Below, in pieces: positions 46,233-55,350 of a stretch of 64,000 nt of DNA; the first letter of the stretch is position 1; the number at the start of each line of letters is the position of its first letter. The DNA lies in NCBI RefSeq assembly GCF_001045465.1, contig NZ_LFND01000003.1, positions 310,001 to 374,000 of the forward strand. Direction: 5' to 3'. The stretch comes from Chryseobacterium angstadtii (lineage in GTDB: Bacteria > Bacteroidota > Bacteroidia > Flavobacteriales > Weeksellaceae). The notes below the pieces were generated by a model, which did no database searches, was not told where the DNA came from, and saw only the letters and a program-made list of their open reading frames with translations. The translations under genes and the position numbers were made by a program.

Positions 46233-47210
46233 TTGGGAAACATTGTAGAAGAAATCAAACGACCAATCAATGAGGAAATGAAACTTTTCGAGCAGAAGTT
46301 TTATGAATCGATGCAGAGTAAAGTGCCTTTATTAGATAAAGTAACCCGTTTTATTGTTACTACTAAAGGGAAACAGATGCGTCCAATGTTCGTATTTCTG
46401 TGTGCAAAACTAGTGGGTGAGGTGAATGAAAAAACGTACCGCGGAGCCTCCATGATCGAACTGATTCATACCGCAACTCTGGTACATGACGATGTGGTGG
46501 ATGAAAGTTTCAAAAGACGTAATTTTTTCTCAATTAATGCTTTATGGAAAAATAAGATTGCGGTGCTGGTAGGGGATTATCTTTTATCGAAATCGGTACT
46601 GCTGTCTACGGACCATAAAGATTATGACCTTTTAGGCGTCATTTCAAGAACGATCCGTGAGATGTCCGAGGGTGAGCTTCTGCAGCTGGAAAAGGCCAGA
46701 AAACTGGATATTACGGAAGATGTTTACTACGAGATCATCCGCCAGAAAACAGCTACTTTAATTGCGGCATGCTGCGAGATAGGAGTTCTTTCCAATAATG
46801 CTGATGAAACACTTGCCAAAAAGATGATGGATTTCGGAACCTATACCGGAATGGCCTTTCAGATTAAAGATGACCTTTTCGATTATCTGAGTTCCAATGT
46901 GATCGGAAAACCTGTCGGAATTGATATTAAAGAGCAGAAAATGACACTTCCTCTGATCTATACATTGAAGAATGCCTCTGAAAAAGATAAAAAATACTAC
47001 TTCAATACCATTAAGCGTTATAATAATGACCAGAAAAGGGTAAAAGAGCTTATAGAATTTGTAAAAAGTTCAGGAGGTATGGATTATGCCATCAAGGTGA
47101 TGAAAGATTTCCAGCAGAAAGCGAAAGACATTCTCAATGAATTTCCGGACTCTGAAGCTAAAAAATCATTACACAGCATGCTGGATTATGTGATTCAACG
47201 AAAATTTTAA
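46233..47210 (+). CDS. Polyprenyl diphosphate synthase
   Basis: This 325-residue trans-prenyltransferase has both aspartate-rich motifs, DDVVDES (first) and DDLFDY (second), plus GKQMRPMFVFLCAKLVG and KTATLIAACCEIG. It extends isoprenoid chains, probably to octaprenyl or a similar length for menaquinone. The first codon appears to be TTG at 46233, giving GNIVEEIKRPI, which resembles flavobacterial homologues. An ATG at 46278 would lose this conserved start. A strong terminator follows. Confidence 0.93.
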   Translation: MGNIVEEIKRPINEEMKLFEQKFYESMQSKVPLLDKVTRFIVTTKGKQMRPMFVFLCAKLVGEVNEKTYRGASMIELIHTATLVHDDVVDESFKRRNFFSINALWKNKIAVLVGDYLLSKSVLLSTDHKDYDLLGVISRTIREMSEGELLQLEKARKLDITEDVYYEIIRQKTATLIAACCEIGVLSNNADETLAKKMMDFGTYTGMAFQIKDDLFDYLSSNVIGKPVGIDIKEQKMTLPLIYTLKNASEKDKKYYFNTIKRYNNDQKRVKELIEFVKSSGGMDYAIKVMKDFQQKAKDILNEFPDSEAKKSLHSMLDYVIQRKF

Positions 47211-47220
47211 AACAACAATA

Positions 47221-47262
47221 AAAAAAAATCTGAATGTTTCCGGCATTCAGATTTTTTTTTGA
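47221..47262 (+). terminator. Terminator after the polyprenyl synthase
   Basis: AATCTGAATG and CATTCAGATT pair around TTTCCGG, with a long T run after. Confidence 0.85.
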
Positions 47263-47288
47263 TAAAGCTGTTTAACCTTTTTTATTAA

Positions 47289-47456
47289 ACCACAAAAGTC
47301 ACAAAAGTTTTATTTTAAACACTTTAGTGACTTTTAAGTTTAAATACTTTGCGTATAGAAGTTCACATAACCCTTTAAAAATCTTTGATTTTTATTCTTT
47401 TGAGAGCTTTTATCAGATCTAACATCTGTGCAAATAGCTTTTGTCTCTTTTGTGGT
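47289..47456. repeat. 'ACCACAAAAG' family element, copy E, with clear terminal inverted repeats
   Basis: It begins ACCACAAAAGTCACAAAAG and ends CTTTTGTCTCTTTTGTGGT, so the two ends are inverted copies differing at only a few bases. It includes AAAAATCTTTGATTTTTATTC as in copy D. 47457-47780 beyond it holds only AT-rich sequence and loose GGAAG/CTTCC words; no gene is seen. Confidence 0.7.
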
Positions 47457-47780
47457 TAAGCTTAAAATGTGTTTAACAGACTTATTTTATACTTTTAATG
47501 TCCTGCAAAAAAGTTTAAACAAGTTTGATATAAAAAGTTCATTTAACCTTAGTTCGAGATAAAACATTTCAGCTTTTATCATGATATAAGGAAGTCAGAA
47601 GCTCGAAGAGGGAAGTTATTGAAGTCCAAAGATAGAAATACAGGGGTGTTTTTATTCATATTTTTAAAACTACTTCAATACATGTAAAAGAAATTGTTAA
47701 ATACTTACCGTCCAATAGTAGCTTCCATCCTCCATCTTCCAATCTTTTAATCTTAATTCTTATTCTTAGCTCTGGTTAAT

Positions 47781-48572
47781 TTATATTTTTTGTACCGTAA
47801 CGTTGGTTACATTTCCACTTCCCGTACTTCCGGTTTCAGTTGCCAAAACAGTAGCACTCTGATTCGGAGCAGCTGTAAAACGAACCTGATAACCTGCTGT
47901 AGGGATTAACAGTAGCGTTGTATAGTTCATTAATTCCCCAATGGTTCCCGAATTCGCAACAGCATTATAATGACTTCCTCTTCCTAAATAATCTGCATCC
48001 GGAACCGGTCTTATCCCCAGCAGCAATTGTGTTCCTGCCGCCATATTTGTGAAACTGGCCTGTAAAGTAACAAGATAATTGCCTGCCTGATTAAACGTTA
48101 AAACACCCGTTGAAGTATTATAGTTGTAGTAGGCAGAAGTAGCCAACGGAGCAGAGAATACCAAAGTAGTAGCTGTAACAGTCGTTAAATTTTGATTACC
48201 GGCAAGACGGGCATGAAATAATGAATAAGAATTAAAATTAATAGTCTTTAGAACTCCTGTTGCATCGGCTACTACAACTCTGTCGGTACCTCCTATCCCA
48301 ACATTGGTATTGATATCCCGGACCCGTATGTTTCCGGTACCAATATCGAGTTTTTCAGAAGGGGTGATAGTTCCAATGCCTACATTACCAGTATTGGTTA
48401 CAGAAAAATCGTTAGCCTGCTGTGTTGCAGAAGGAGCTCCGGAAGTGGGGTTGTCTTTTCCTGCATCAATATGGAAATAGGTTTGTGGATTGCTGGTGTT
48501 AATACCAATTTGTGCAAAAGCGTGAAATGATAGTGTAAAAACACTAACAGCCGTTAATAATTTTCGTGTCAT
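47781..48572 (-). CDS. Secreted protein with GIGT repeats and a jelly-roll-like C-terminus
   Basis: The signal peptide ([17 protein letters not shown]) supports a start at 48572. Residues about 20-90 hold the flavobacterial surface-protein pattern [30 protein letters not shown]. Residues about 120-263 look like a C1q/TNF-type jelly roll ([26 protein letters not shown] ... [19 protein letters not shown]). I infer an exported trimeric surface or matrix protein. A further 14 codons upstream to 48614 are possible but place charged residues before the signal. Confidence 0.8.
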   Translation of the reverse strand: MTRKLLTAVSVFTLSFHAFAQIGINTSNPQTYFHIDAGKDNPTSGAPSATQQANDFSVTNTGNVGIGTITPSEKLDIGTGNIRVRDINTNVGIGGTDRVVVADATGVLKTINFNSYSLFHARLAGNQNLTTVTATTLVFSAPLATSAYYNYNTSTGVLTFNQAGNYLVTLQASFTNMAAGTQLLLGIRPVPDADYLGRGSHYNAVANSGTIGELMNYTTLLLIPTAGYQVRFTAAPNQSATVLATETGSTGSGNVTNVTVQKI

Positions 48573-48732
48573 TTGAATTTGTTTTTTTATGAAATAATTT
48601 TTCAAAAACTTCAAATTTCAAATACTATACCATAAAAATGAAAATGTTGAAAAATCGAATAACTTCTATTTTCTTTAATTAGTATTATTTCTGTTGTAAT
48701 CAATGAAAAGGTTAATGAAGCAATTTTCAGAG

Positions 48733-49029
48733 CTATAATATCTTTATAGTGACAATAATAACGGCTAAGACGACGCAAAATAAAGCGATTAAAAATAAAT
48801 AATCCGCAATAGTCTCATATTTGATTTCCCGCTTTTCGCTTCTTGTTCTGATGGCCAAAAAAGAGAAAAAACAGCTGCACGCAAAAAGAATACAGGCAAG
48901 CCCGGCAAATTCATCCAAATGGGTATTCCCACTCATTTTAGTGATTTTCAGCGAAGTAATGATAAGCAGGGAAAATCCCAAAAGATTGCTGGATGCATTA
49001 AGGATGTGGGGCGATTTTTTTTCCATCAT
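48733..49029 (-). CDS. Small membrane protein, unknown function
   Basis: This 98-residue protein has three hydrophobic stretches (SNLLGFSLLIITSLKI, EFAGLACILFACSCFFSFLAI, YLFLIALFCVVLAVIIVTI) with charged loops between. That is a plausible three-helix inner membrane protein. I do not recognise the family. The first two codons are both Met. It is transcribed away from the E1 gene. Confidence 0.7.
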   Translation of the reverse strand: MMEKKSPHILNASSNLLGFSLLIITSLKITKMSGNTHLDEFAGLACILFACSCFFSFLAIRTRSEKREIKYETIADYLFLIALFCVVLAVIIVTIKIL

Positions 49030-49162
49030 TTACAATTTTTTACAATATAAAACACATTTTTTTTATTATCAAATTTTTAAAAAAAATTATTGAAAATTAA
49101 AATTAATTTAAAAATTGTATATTAGCACCCTACTTGAAGAATAAAAACTTTTATATCTAGCT

Positions 49163-51595
49163 ATGCAGACAACCTATATTGAAACACAGCAAATTTCCTT
49201 CCAGGATTTTAAAAATCAGATACTTGATGATTACAGATTGGGAAGGATTTCACGCGAGATGTCTTATCTTGGAAGAAGAGAAGTGCTTACAGGAAAAGCT
49301 AAATTCGGAATTTTTGGGGATGGTAAGGAGCTTCCTCAGCTAGCCATGGCGAAGGTTTTCAGAAATGGAGACTTCCGTTCAGGATATTACAGAGATCAGA
49401 CTTTTGCATTAGCAGCAGATGCTTTAACGGTTGAAAGCTTTTTTGCGCAGCTGTATGCAGATACAAGCGTGGAAAGAGAGCCTGCATCGGCCGGAAGACA
49501 GATGAACGGGCATTTTGCTACAAGAAGCTTAAATGAAGACGGAAGCTGGAAAAATCTTATGGAGCAGAAGAATATTTCTTCTGATATTTCTCCTACGGCA
49601 GGTCAGATGCCAAGACTTTTAGGTTTGGCTCAGGCTTCTAAAGTGTATAAAAGTGTAAAATTTGACGGATCCGAGAAGTTTTCCAATGGAGGTAATGAGA
49701 TTGCTTTCGGAACAATCGGGGATGCATCTACAGCAGAAGGACATTTCTGGGAAACATTGAATGCAGCCTGTGCACTTCAGGTTCCTATGATTGTTTCTAT
49801 CTGGGATGACGGATACGGAATTTCAGTTCCAACAAAAAACCAGAGAGCAAAAGCGGATATTGCTGAAATGTTAAGCGGGTTCCAAAGAAAAGATGGTGAA
49901 AACCAGGGCTGTGAAATCATTCAGGTAAAAGCCTGGGATTATCCTGCATTATTGGATGCCTACGCAAGAGCAGAGCATTTCGCAAGAACGGAAAGCATTC
50001 CTGTTGTAGTTCACGTAATTGAAGTTACGCAGCCTCAGGGACATTCCACATCCGGATCTCATGAGCGATATAAAAATGAAGATCGTCTTTCCTGGGAAGC
50101 AGACTTCGACGGATTGGTGAAGTTCAGAGAATGGATCCTTAACTATTCGATAGAAATTGAAGGAAAAGAAGAAATCATCGCTTCAGCAGAAGAATTGGAT
50201 GCTATAGACGATGAAGCTAAAAAAATAGTAAAAGCAGGACAGAAAAATGCCTGGGAAAACTACCAGAAGACCATTACAGATCTTATTCAGTCTGTTCTTC
50301 CGTTAGTGGAAAACCTTAAAGGTCAGAATGCTGAAATTGAAGGATATATCGGACAGTTCAAAAAATTGGTTTCTAAAGCCAAAAAAGATATTTTCCACCT
50401 TACAAGAAAGGCTTTGTTAGCTACAAGAGGAACCAGTTCAGCGGAAAGAACTCAATTGATGCAGAAGTACAATGAAGTTTTTGAAGTAGAAAAAGACAAC
50501 TATTCTTCCCACTTATATTCACAGTCTCAGTGGAAAGCTGAAAATATAAAAGAAATCAAGCCTGTTTTTTCTGAAAGCTCTGAAGAAGTAGACGGAAGAG
50601 TTGTGGTTAGAAATAACTTCGACAAAATTTTTGAAAAATATCCTGAAACTTTAGTATTTGGTGAAGATGCCGGAAATATCGGTGACGTAAACCAGGGATT
50701 GGAAGGAATGCAGGAAAAATACGGTGAAGTACGTGTAGCAGATACAGGTATCCGTGAAGCAACAATTCTTGGTCAGGGGATCGGTATGGCGATGAGAGGT
50801 TTGAGACCTATCGCTGAGATTCAGTACTTAGACTATATTTTATACTGTTTACAGGGAATGAGTGACGATCTTGCCACAGTTCAGTACAGAACAAAAGGAG
50901 GGCAGAAAGCACCTGTAATTATCAGAACAAGAGGTCACAGACTAGAAGGAGTATGGCACTCAGGATCTCCAATGGCAGGGATTCTTAACCTTTCCAAAGG
51001 AATTCTGGTATTGGTACCAAGAAACTTAACGAAAGCCGCAGGATTCTACAATACAATGCTTCAGAGTGATGATCCAGCAGTTATTGTTGAATGTCTGAAC
51101 GGATACAGATTAAAAGAAAAGCAGCCTGATAACTTAGGTGAGTTCACGGTTCCTGTCGGGAAAATTGAAGTAACGAAGGAAGGAAAAGATGTTACATTGG
51201 TAACGTACGGTTCTACCTGGAGAATTGTTATGGATGCAGCTGAAGAACTGGAAAAATTAGGAATCTCTGCAGAAGTGATTGATGTTCAGTCATTAATTCC
51301 ATTCGATTTAACAAATGAAATTGCTGAAAGCGTGAAAAAAACCAACAGATTGGTAGTGATTGACGAAGATGTGGAGGGAGGTACTTCAGCATTTATCCTT
51401 CAGCAAATCCTTGAAAAGCAGAAAGCATTCAGATATTTGGATTCAGATCCGCTGACGATTGCAGCCAACGATCACAGACCTGCTTATGCAAGTGACGGAG
51501 ATTACTTCAGCAAGCCGTCTTCAGATGATATGGTAGAAAGAATCTACGCCATGTTCAATGAAACAAATCCTCAGAAATATCCTGCGATATTTTAA
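49163..51595 (+). CDS. Fused 2-oxoacid dehydrogenase E1 (alpha + beta), branched-chain type
   Basis: This 810-residue protein carries both E1 chains in one. The alpha half (about residues 1-400) has the thiamine diphosphate site (GTIGDASTAEGHFWETLNAACALQVPM) and QGHSTSGSHERYK. The beta half (about 480-810) has EDAGNIGDVNQGLEGMQEKYG, TGIREATILGQGIGMAMRG and a C-terminal transketolase domain. It decarboxylates 2-oxoacids, most likely branched-chain ones, and passes the acyl group to E2. The E2 and E3 genes are not adjacent. Fusion of both subunits is common in this phylum. Confidence 0.92.
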   Translation: MQTTYIETQQISFQDFKNQILDDYRLGRISREMSYLGRREVLTGKAKFGIFGDGKELPQLAMAKVFRNGDFRSGYYRDQTFALAADALTVESFFAQLYADTSVEREPASAGRQMNGHFATRSLNEDGSWKNLMEQKNISSDISPTAGQMPRLLGLAQASKVYKSVKFDGSEKFSNGGNEIAFGTIGDASTAEGHFWETLNAACALQVPMIVSIWDDGYGISVPTKNQRAKADIAEMLSGFQRKDGENQGCEIIQVKAWDYPALLDAYARAEHFARTESIPVVVHVIEVTQPQGHSTSGSHERYKNEDRLSWEADFDGLVKFREWILNYSIEIEGKEEIIASAEELDAIDDEAKKIVKAGQKNAWENYQKTITDLIQSVLPLVENLKGQNAEIEGYIGQFKKLVSKAKKDIFHLTRKALLATRGTSSAERTQLMQKYNEVFEVEKDNYSSHLYSQSQWKAENIKEIKPVFSESSEEVDGRVVVRNNFDKIFEKYPETLVFGEDAGNIGDVNQGLEGMQEKYGEVRVADTGIREATILGQGIGMAMRGLRPIAEIQYLDYILYCLQGMSDDLATVQYRTKGGQKAPVIIRTRGHRLEGVWHSGSPMAGILNLSKGILVLVPRNLTKAAGFYNTMLQSDDPAVIVECLNGYRLKEKQPDNLGEFTVPVGKIEVTKEGKDVTLVTYGSTWRIVMDAAEELEKLGISAEVIDVQSLIPFDLTNEIAESVKKTNRLVVIDEDVEGGTSAFILQQILEKQKAFRYLDSDPLTIAANDHRPAYASDGDYFSKPSSDDMVERIYAMFNETNPQKYPAIF

Positions 51596-51616
51596 TGGAG
51601 GTTTTTAGATAAAATT

Positions 51617-51648
51617 AAACCGCTTTCTTTTGGGAAGCGGTTTTTTTT
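51617..51648 (+). terminator. Terminator after the E1 gene
   Basis: AAACCGCTT and AAGCGGTTT pair around TCTTTTGGG with an eight-base T run. Confidence 0.85.
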
Positions 51649-51687
51649 ATAATGACTAATTTCTAAAATAATTCAGATAAAAAGCAA

Positions 51688-52074
51688 TCAGGCCTTAACC
51701 TTCTTTTCTGCTTCTTTAGCCAATGCAGCACAGCTTTTCTCAGAATGGAAATCTTCTGTAGTAAACTTCGCTTCCCACTCCTCCAGCAGATACAAAATAG
51801 GCAGCAAAGCCAATCCTTTTTCTGTAAGCGAATATTCCACTCTTGGCGGCAGTTCTTTAAACTCTTCTCGGATGACCAGGCCATCAGTCTGCATTTCTTT
51901 CAACTGATCGGTCAGTACTTTTCTGGAGATCACATGAATACGTACGGCAAGCTCTCCAAAACGAAGTTTGCGGTCCTTGATCACCAGTACAATAATCGGT
52001 TTCCACTTGCTTCCTAAGGCAGACATTGCTTTGCCTAAAGGACAGCTGTATTTCATCAGTTCATTCTTTACCAT
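51688..52074 (-). CDS. HxlR family regulator, possibly redox-sensing
   Basis: This 128-residue winged-helix protein begins with YSCPLGKAMSALGSKWKPIIVLVI, the HxlR signature. It contains LRFGELAVRIHVISRKVLTDQLKEM and the PRVEYSLTEKG wing. The N-terminal cysteine just before PLG is the one that senses quinones or oxidants in B. subtilis YodB/HypR. It is divergent from an old yellow enzyme, a typical target. GTTAC/GTAAC inverted repeats lie between them. Confidence 0.93.
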   Translation of the reverse strand: MVKNELMKYSCPLGKAMSALGSKWKPIIVLVIKDRKLRFGELAVRIHVISRKVLTDQLKEMQTDGLVIREEFKELPPRVEYSLTEKGLALLPILYLLEEWEAKFTTEDFHSEKSCAALAKEAEKKVKA

Positions 52075-52087
52075 GCGTTACTTTTAT

Positions 52088-52173
52088 GTTACTAATGTAA
52101 GTTACTGCGAAGTTACCACTATTTTTTCAATAAAAGATACAAAAACAAACTATTATTAGTTACTTTGTGTAAC
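52088..52173. promoter_or_regulatory. Candidate HxlR operators
   Basis: GTTAC-TAAT-GTAAG (52088-52101) and the perfect GTTAC-TTTGT-GTAAC (52159-52173) lie between the divergent HxlR and old yellow enzyme genes, one near each start. Extra GTTAC words occur at 52077 and 52101. Confidence 0.55.
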
Positions 52174-52196
52174 AATTATAAAATACCAATTTAAAA

Positions 52197-53258
52197 ATGA
52201 GTACAGAATCATTATTTAAACCATTTGTTTACAAAAATCTTGAACTTAAAAATAGAATAGTAATGGCTCCTATGACCAGAGCACAATCTGATAATGGAGT
52301 TCCTACCCAGAATATTGCAGAATATTATGCGAGAAGAGCTGCTGCTGAAGTAGGTTTGATTCTTTCCGAAGGAACAGTGATCAACAGAATTGCTTCAAAA
52401 AATATGCAGAATATCCCTGATTTTTACGGGAATGAAGCATTGGCAGGCTGGAAAAATGTGATCAATGCCGTACACCAGAACGGAGGAAAAATGGGACCAC
52501 AGATCTGGCATGTAGGAGATACAAGAATGACCGAGGATTATCCGCTGGCACCGATGGAGAAAGCTTCTACAATGACTTCAGAAGATATTCAGGATACCAT
52601 TGCACAGTTTGCAGCTTCTGCAAAATCCGCAAAAGATTTAGGATTTGATGTGGTTGAAGTTCATGGCGCACACGGTTATCTTATCGACCAGTTTTTCTGG
52701 GAAGTAACCAATACCAGAACGGATGAATACGGAGGAAAAACAATCAAAGAGAGAAGCCGTTTTGCGGTAGACGTCATCAAGGCGATAAGAGCTGCGGTAG
52801 GAGAGGACTTTACTATTATCCTTCGTCTTTCTCAATGGAAGCAGCAGGATTACAGCAGCAGACTGGCTTCCACTCCAGCAGAAATGGAAGAATGGTTATT
52901 GCCTTTAAAAGAAGCAGGTGTGGATATTTTCCACTGTTCACAACGCCGTTTCTGGGAACCTGAATTTGAAGGTTCTGATTTAAATTTTGCAGGATGGGCT
53001 AAAAAAATTACAGGACAGCCAACAATCACGGTAGGTTCTGTAGGATTGAAAGGAGACTTTATGAGTGCTTTTGCAGGTCAGGGAACCGAAAAAACGGACC
53101 TTACCGAACTGATTAAGAGACTGGACAATGAAGAGTTTGATCTCGTGGCTGTAGGACGCGCACTTTTACAGGATCCTCAGTGGGTTCAAAAAATAAAAAC
53201 AGGAAATACGGAAGAGCTGTTGGATTTTTCAGCAGAAAGCATGGCGAAACTGTATTAA
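52197..53258 (+). CDS. Old yellow enzyme-type NADH:flavin oxidoreductase
   Basis: This 353-residue FMN barrel protein has FKPFVYKNLELKNRIVMAPMTRA at the start, WHVGDTRM, the catalytic VEVHGAHGYLIDQFFW (His-Gly-Ala-His), RTDEYGGKTIKERSRF and DLVAVGRALLQDPQWV at the C-terminus. It reduces activated double bonds such as those of quinones, enones or nitro compounds. Regulation by the divergent HxlR protein under electrophile stress is inferred from position and operators. Confidence 0.94.
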   Translation: MSTESLFKPFVYKNLELKNRIVMAPMTRAQSDNGVPTQNIAEYYARRAAAEVGLILSEGTVINRIASKNMQNIPDFYGNEALAGWKNVINAVHQNGGKMGPQIWHVGDTRMTEDYPLAPMEKASTMTSEDIQDTIAQFAASAKSAKDLGFDVVEVHGAHGYLIDQFFWEVTNTRTDEYGGKTIKERSRFAVDVIKAIRAAVGEDFTIILRLSQWKQQDYSSRLASTPAEMEEWLLPLKEAGVDIFHCSQRRFWEPEFEGSDLNFAGWAKKITGQPTITVGSVGLKGDFMSAFAGQGTEKTDLTELIKRLDNEEFDLVAVGRALLQDPQWVQKIKTGNTEELLDFSAESMAKLY

Positions 53259-53261
53259 ACT

Positions 53262-53387
53262 AATAGTGAATAATGAAAAGTGAAAAGTGAATTTGCTTCG
53301 CAGTGAATTTTTTTATTCCGGAGGTATATGGATTAAGTATTCACTTGTGTAGCAAAATAGACCATTCACCATTGACTTTTCACTATT
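53262..53387. repeat. Degenerate inverted repeat (AATAGTGAA / TTCACTATT)
   Basis: AATAGTGAATAATGAAAAG (left end) is approximately inverted at CTTTTCACTATT (right end). TTTGCT-N4-AGTGAAT also matches ATTCACT-N5-AGCAAA in inverted order. It is a 125-base non-coding hairpin after the old yellow enzyme gene. Confidence 0.55.
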
Positions 53388-53440
53388 CCCAAACTCTATT
53401 TTTCTTTATTTTTATATATAATTTTCACCTATTTATTTTA

Positions 53441-53477
53441 AGAAACCCGCTTTCAGATGTTCTGGAAGCGGGTTTTA
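53441..53477 (-). terminator. Terminator after GG-leader peptide 1
   Basis: AACCCGCTT and AAGCGGGTT form a strong hairpin with T runs on both strands; it can serve the minus-strand peptide gene and, from the other side, the plus strand. A related hairpin follows peptide 2. Confidence 0.7.
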
Positions 53478-53484
53478 ATAGGTA

Positions 53485-53646
53485 TTAGTCTGGACATTCC
53501 ATCGTGTTGGAAATACACTTCCAACGGGATGGGAAACCATTTTTAGGCGGAATATAACATGCTGTGGTTCCTTCCGGACATTCCGGTGCATTTCCACCAT
53601 TGATTTTTTTTAAATCAGGTTTTGTTAATTTTTTTAGATTTTTCAT
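53485..53646 (-). CDS. GG-leader cysteine-rich peptide 1 (bacteriocin-like, 53 aa)
   Basis: This short gene reads MKNLKKLTKPDLKKINGG as its leader (18 residues, ending in the double-glycine processing site). A 35-residue core has the form NAPEC-x6-C-x13-C-x6-C with an inner GFPSRW. Leader and core match the next peptide gene (53737-53895), so it is a paralogue. Leaders of this kind are usually cut by C39 peptidase-type exporters; none is in the window. Whether the product is antibacterial, a signal or a precursor of a modified peptide is unknown. Confidence 0.8.
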   Translation of the reverse strand: MKNLKKLTKPDLKKINGGNAPECPEGTTACYIPPKNGFPSRWKCISNTMECPD

Positions 53647-53694
53647 AGAAAAAAATAGGTTTGGTAATACAAATAATATTTAAAAGACATAAGG

Positions 53695-53730
53695 TAAACC
53701 CGCTTTCAGAAATTTAAAAAGCAGGTTTCG
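53695..53730 (-). terminator. Terminator-like hairpin after GG-leader peptide 2
   Basis: AAACCCGCTTT is imperfectly inverted at AAAAAGCAGGTTT. It is similar to the terminator after peptide 1, showing that gene and terminator were duplicated together. Confidence 0.5.
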
Positions 53731-53736
53731 GCAGGT

Positions 53737-53895
53737 TTAATGTCTACATCCGAATTCGGCTGGCTCGCAGCTCCAATACGCAGGGAATCCCGGCTCTTTA
53801 TAACGGCAAGCAATTTGTCCGCCTTCACATACAGGTGCATTTCCACCATTGATTTTTTTCAGTTCTGATTTTTCTAATTTCTTTAGATTTTTCAT
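53737..53895 (-). CDS. GG-leader cysteine-rich peptide 2 (bacteriocin-like, 52 aa)
   Basis: The leader is MKNLKKLEKSELKKINGG and the core has NAPVC-x6-C-x11-C-x6-C with GFPAYW before the third Cys. All four cysteines and the NAP and GFPxxW motifs are shared with peptide 1. The open frame extends 25 codons upstream to 53970, but the conserved leader starts at 53895. Two disulfides or a modification by an enzyme elsewhere are possible. Confidence 0.83.
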   Translation of the reverse strand: MKNLKKLEKSELKKINGGNAPVCEGGQIACRYKEPGFPAYWSCEPAEFGCRH

Positions 53896-54065
53896 ATGTA
53901 ATAATTTGTTGATGACTAAAAGTAGGATATTTTCACTACATAGCGAAATGTTTTTCCGAAAAATTATCAATCATATAAAACAACAGCGCTCCAAATGCAT
54001 GGAGCGCCGTTTTAACAGATTTAAATATCTAAAATTACCGTAGTGACCGGTAACAGTGATTTTTA

Positions 54066-55268
54066 TTATAAACCAATATTTTTGGTAGGCTTTAATTGTT
54101 TAAGAATACTTTTTGGAATCGCATTTTTATGAACCAGAATAGCCGTGGATTTATATTCTACATAAGGTCTTGTCACATACAAATAACCCTCGAAATCATT
54201 GGTTACACCCCAGGAGTTTTTAACCATATAATATTCTTTTCCGGTCTGATCTTTTGCCAATCCTACGATATGCATCCCGTGATCATCCGTTGTAGAAAGG
54301 TTGTTCAGGGCTTTCTGACGCATATCTTCCGTAATGGTCTTATCTTTTTTTGGCTCTGTAAATAAAGTCTGTTTATTTTCAGCCGTGATTTGATTGAGCT
54401 CCATATCCGGAACATAAGCTACTCCGTTTTTGTAAGAGAAATAAGGCTCGGAAACATCAGTGGCCCATCCCACAGAATATCCTTTGTTGACTGCGTTATC
54501 AATAATAGCTGTCAAATCTTTCATCGGAACATTCCAGTCAGAATCATGGCTCCAGTTATCAGGAATCGGAACTACAAATTTCTGATAATATGGGTAATCT
54601 TTGTAAGACGAAATTTCTACATAATCTTCAGGATTGATTCCTACCACTTCTTTAGCGAATGTTTTAGGCGTATAGTTTTTTCCTTCGTAGGTAAAGTTAG
54701 CCGGAACTTTTCCCAGGTATTCATCCAGAATAGCATCTACAGAATCCATCCAGTTATCTGTAAGCTGTCCTTTTGAACCTGCCTGAACAAGACTGTCCAG
54801 AACCGGTTTTAATTTCCCTTGCATTTCCTTAAAGTTGTTCAGAGTCTGTCCGGATTTCAATCCTGTATACACGTCCTGAGGTACAGCACCATATTTTTTG
54901 TACATATTCACAACATCGTGCAGCTCACCTCCGTCTCCCCAGCTGATGGCTCCGTTGTTAAGAACATATAATTTAGCTTTGTCATGATAAGAATTTCTTG
55001 CCGTAAATATTTCAGCAAGATCTACAGGTTTTTTACCCATTCTCTGCATTTCAGATTCAAGGAAAGAATTTCCCGAATAACTCCAGCATGTTCCTGATGA
55101 ACCCTGGTTTTTTACTGAAGTTGCACCCACGTCTTTTAACGCTGTGAACTGAAAATTAGCATTTTGAGATTGATTGTTTTTTAATTTGTTGATCAAGTCA
55201 TCTTGGGCAAACATCATACTTCCTGCAGACAAAACAAAAAGTAATGAGGCCATTTTGGTATTTTTCAT
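54066..55268 (-). CDS. C1-family (papain/bleomycin hydrolase-like) cysteine peptidase, exported
   Basis: The mature protein is preceded by a signal peptide (ASLLFVLSAGSMMFAQ) if translation starts at 55268. It has the papain-type active site: Gln and Cys in VKNQGSSGTCWSYSGNSFLESE, His in DDHGMHIVGLAKD and Asn in MVKNSWGV. The long insertion between Cys and His matches the bleomycin hydrolase/PepC branch. About 400 residues is normal for these. It lies next to the two GG-leader peptides on the same strand; a link is only a guess. Confidence 0.9.
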   Translation of the reverse strand: MKNTKMASLLFVLSAGSMMFAQDDLINKLKNNQSQNANFQFTALKDVGATSVKNQGSSGTCWSYSGNSFLESEMQRMGKKPVDLAEIFTARNSYHDKAKLYVLNNGAISWGDGGELHDVVNMYKKYGAVPQDVYTGLKSGQTLNNFKEMQGKLKPVLDSLVQAGSKGQLTDNWMDSVDAILDEYLGKVPANFTYEGKNYTPKTFAKEVVGINPEDYVEISSYKDYPYYQKFVVPIPDNWSHDSDWNVPMKDLTAIIDNAVNKGYSVGWATDVSEPYFSYKNGVAYVPDMELNQITAENKQTLFTEPKKDKTITEDMRQKALNNLSTTDDHGMHIVGLAKDQTGKEYYMVKNSWGVTNDFEGYLYVTRPYVEYKSTAILVHKNAIPKSILKQLKPTKNIGL

Positions 55269-55350
55269 TACTATAAAAAGATTATTTATATGAATAGTCG
55301 TTGTTATTAAAGATTTGTTACAAACGGAAAAGTTAAATTTGAATAGGGAA

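Noticed and set aside
53896..53970. N-terminal extension of GG-leader peptide 2
   Set aside because: The paralogue and the conserved MKNLKKL leader place the start at 53895; the extension has no counterpart.
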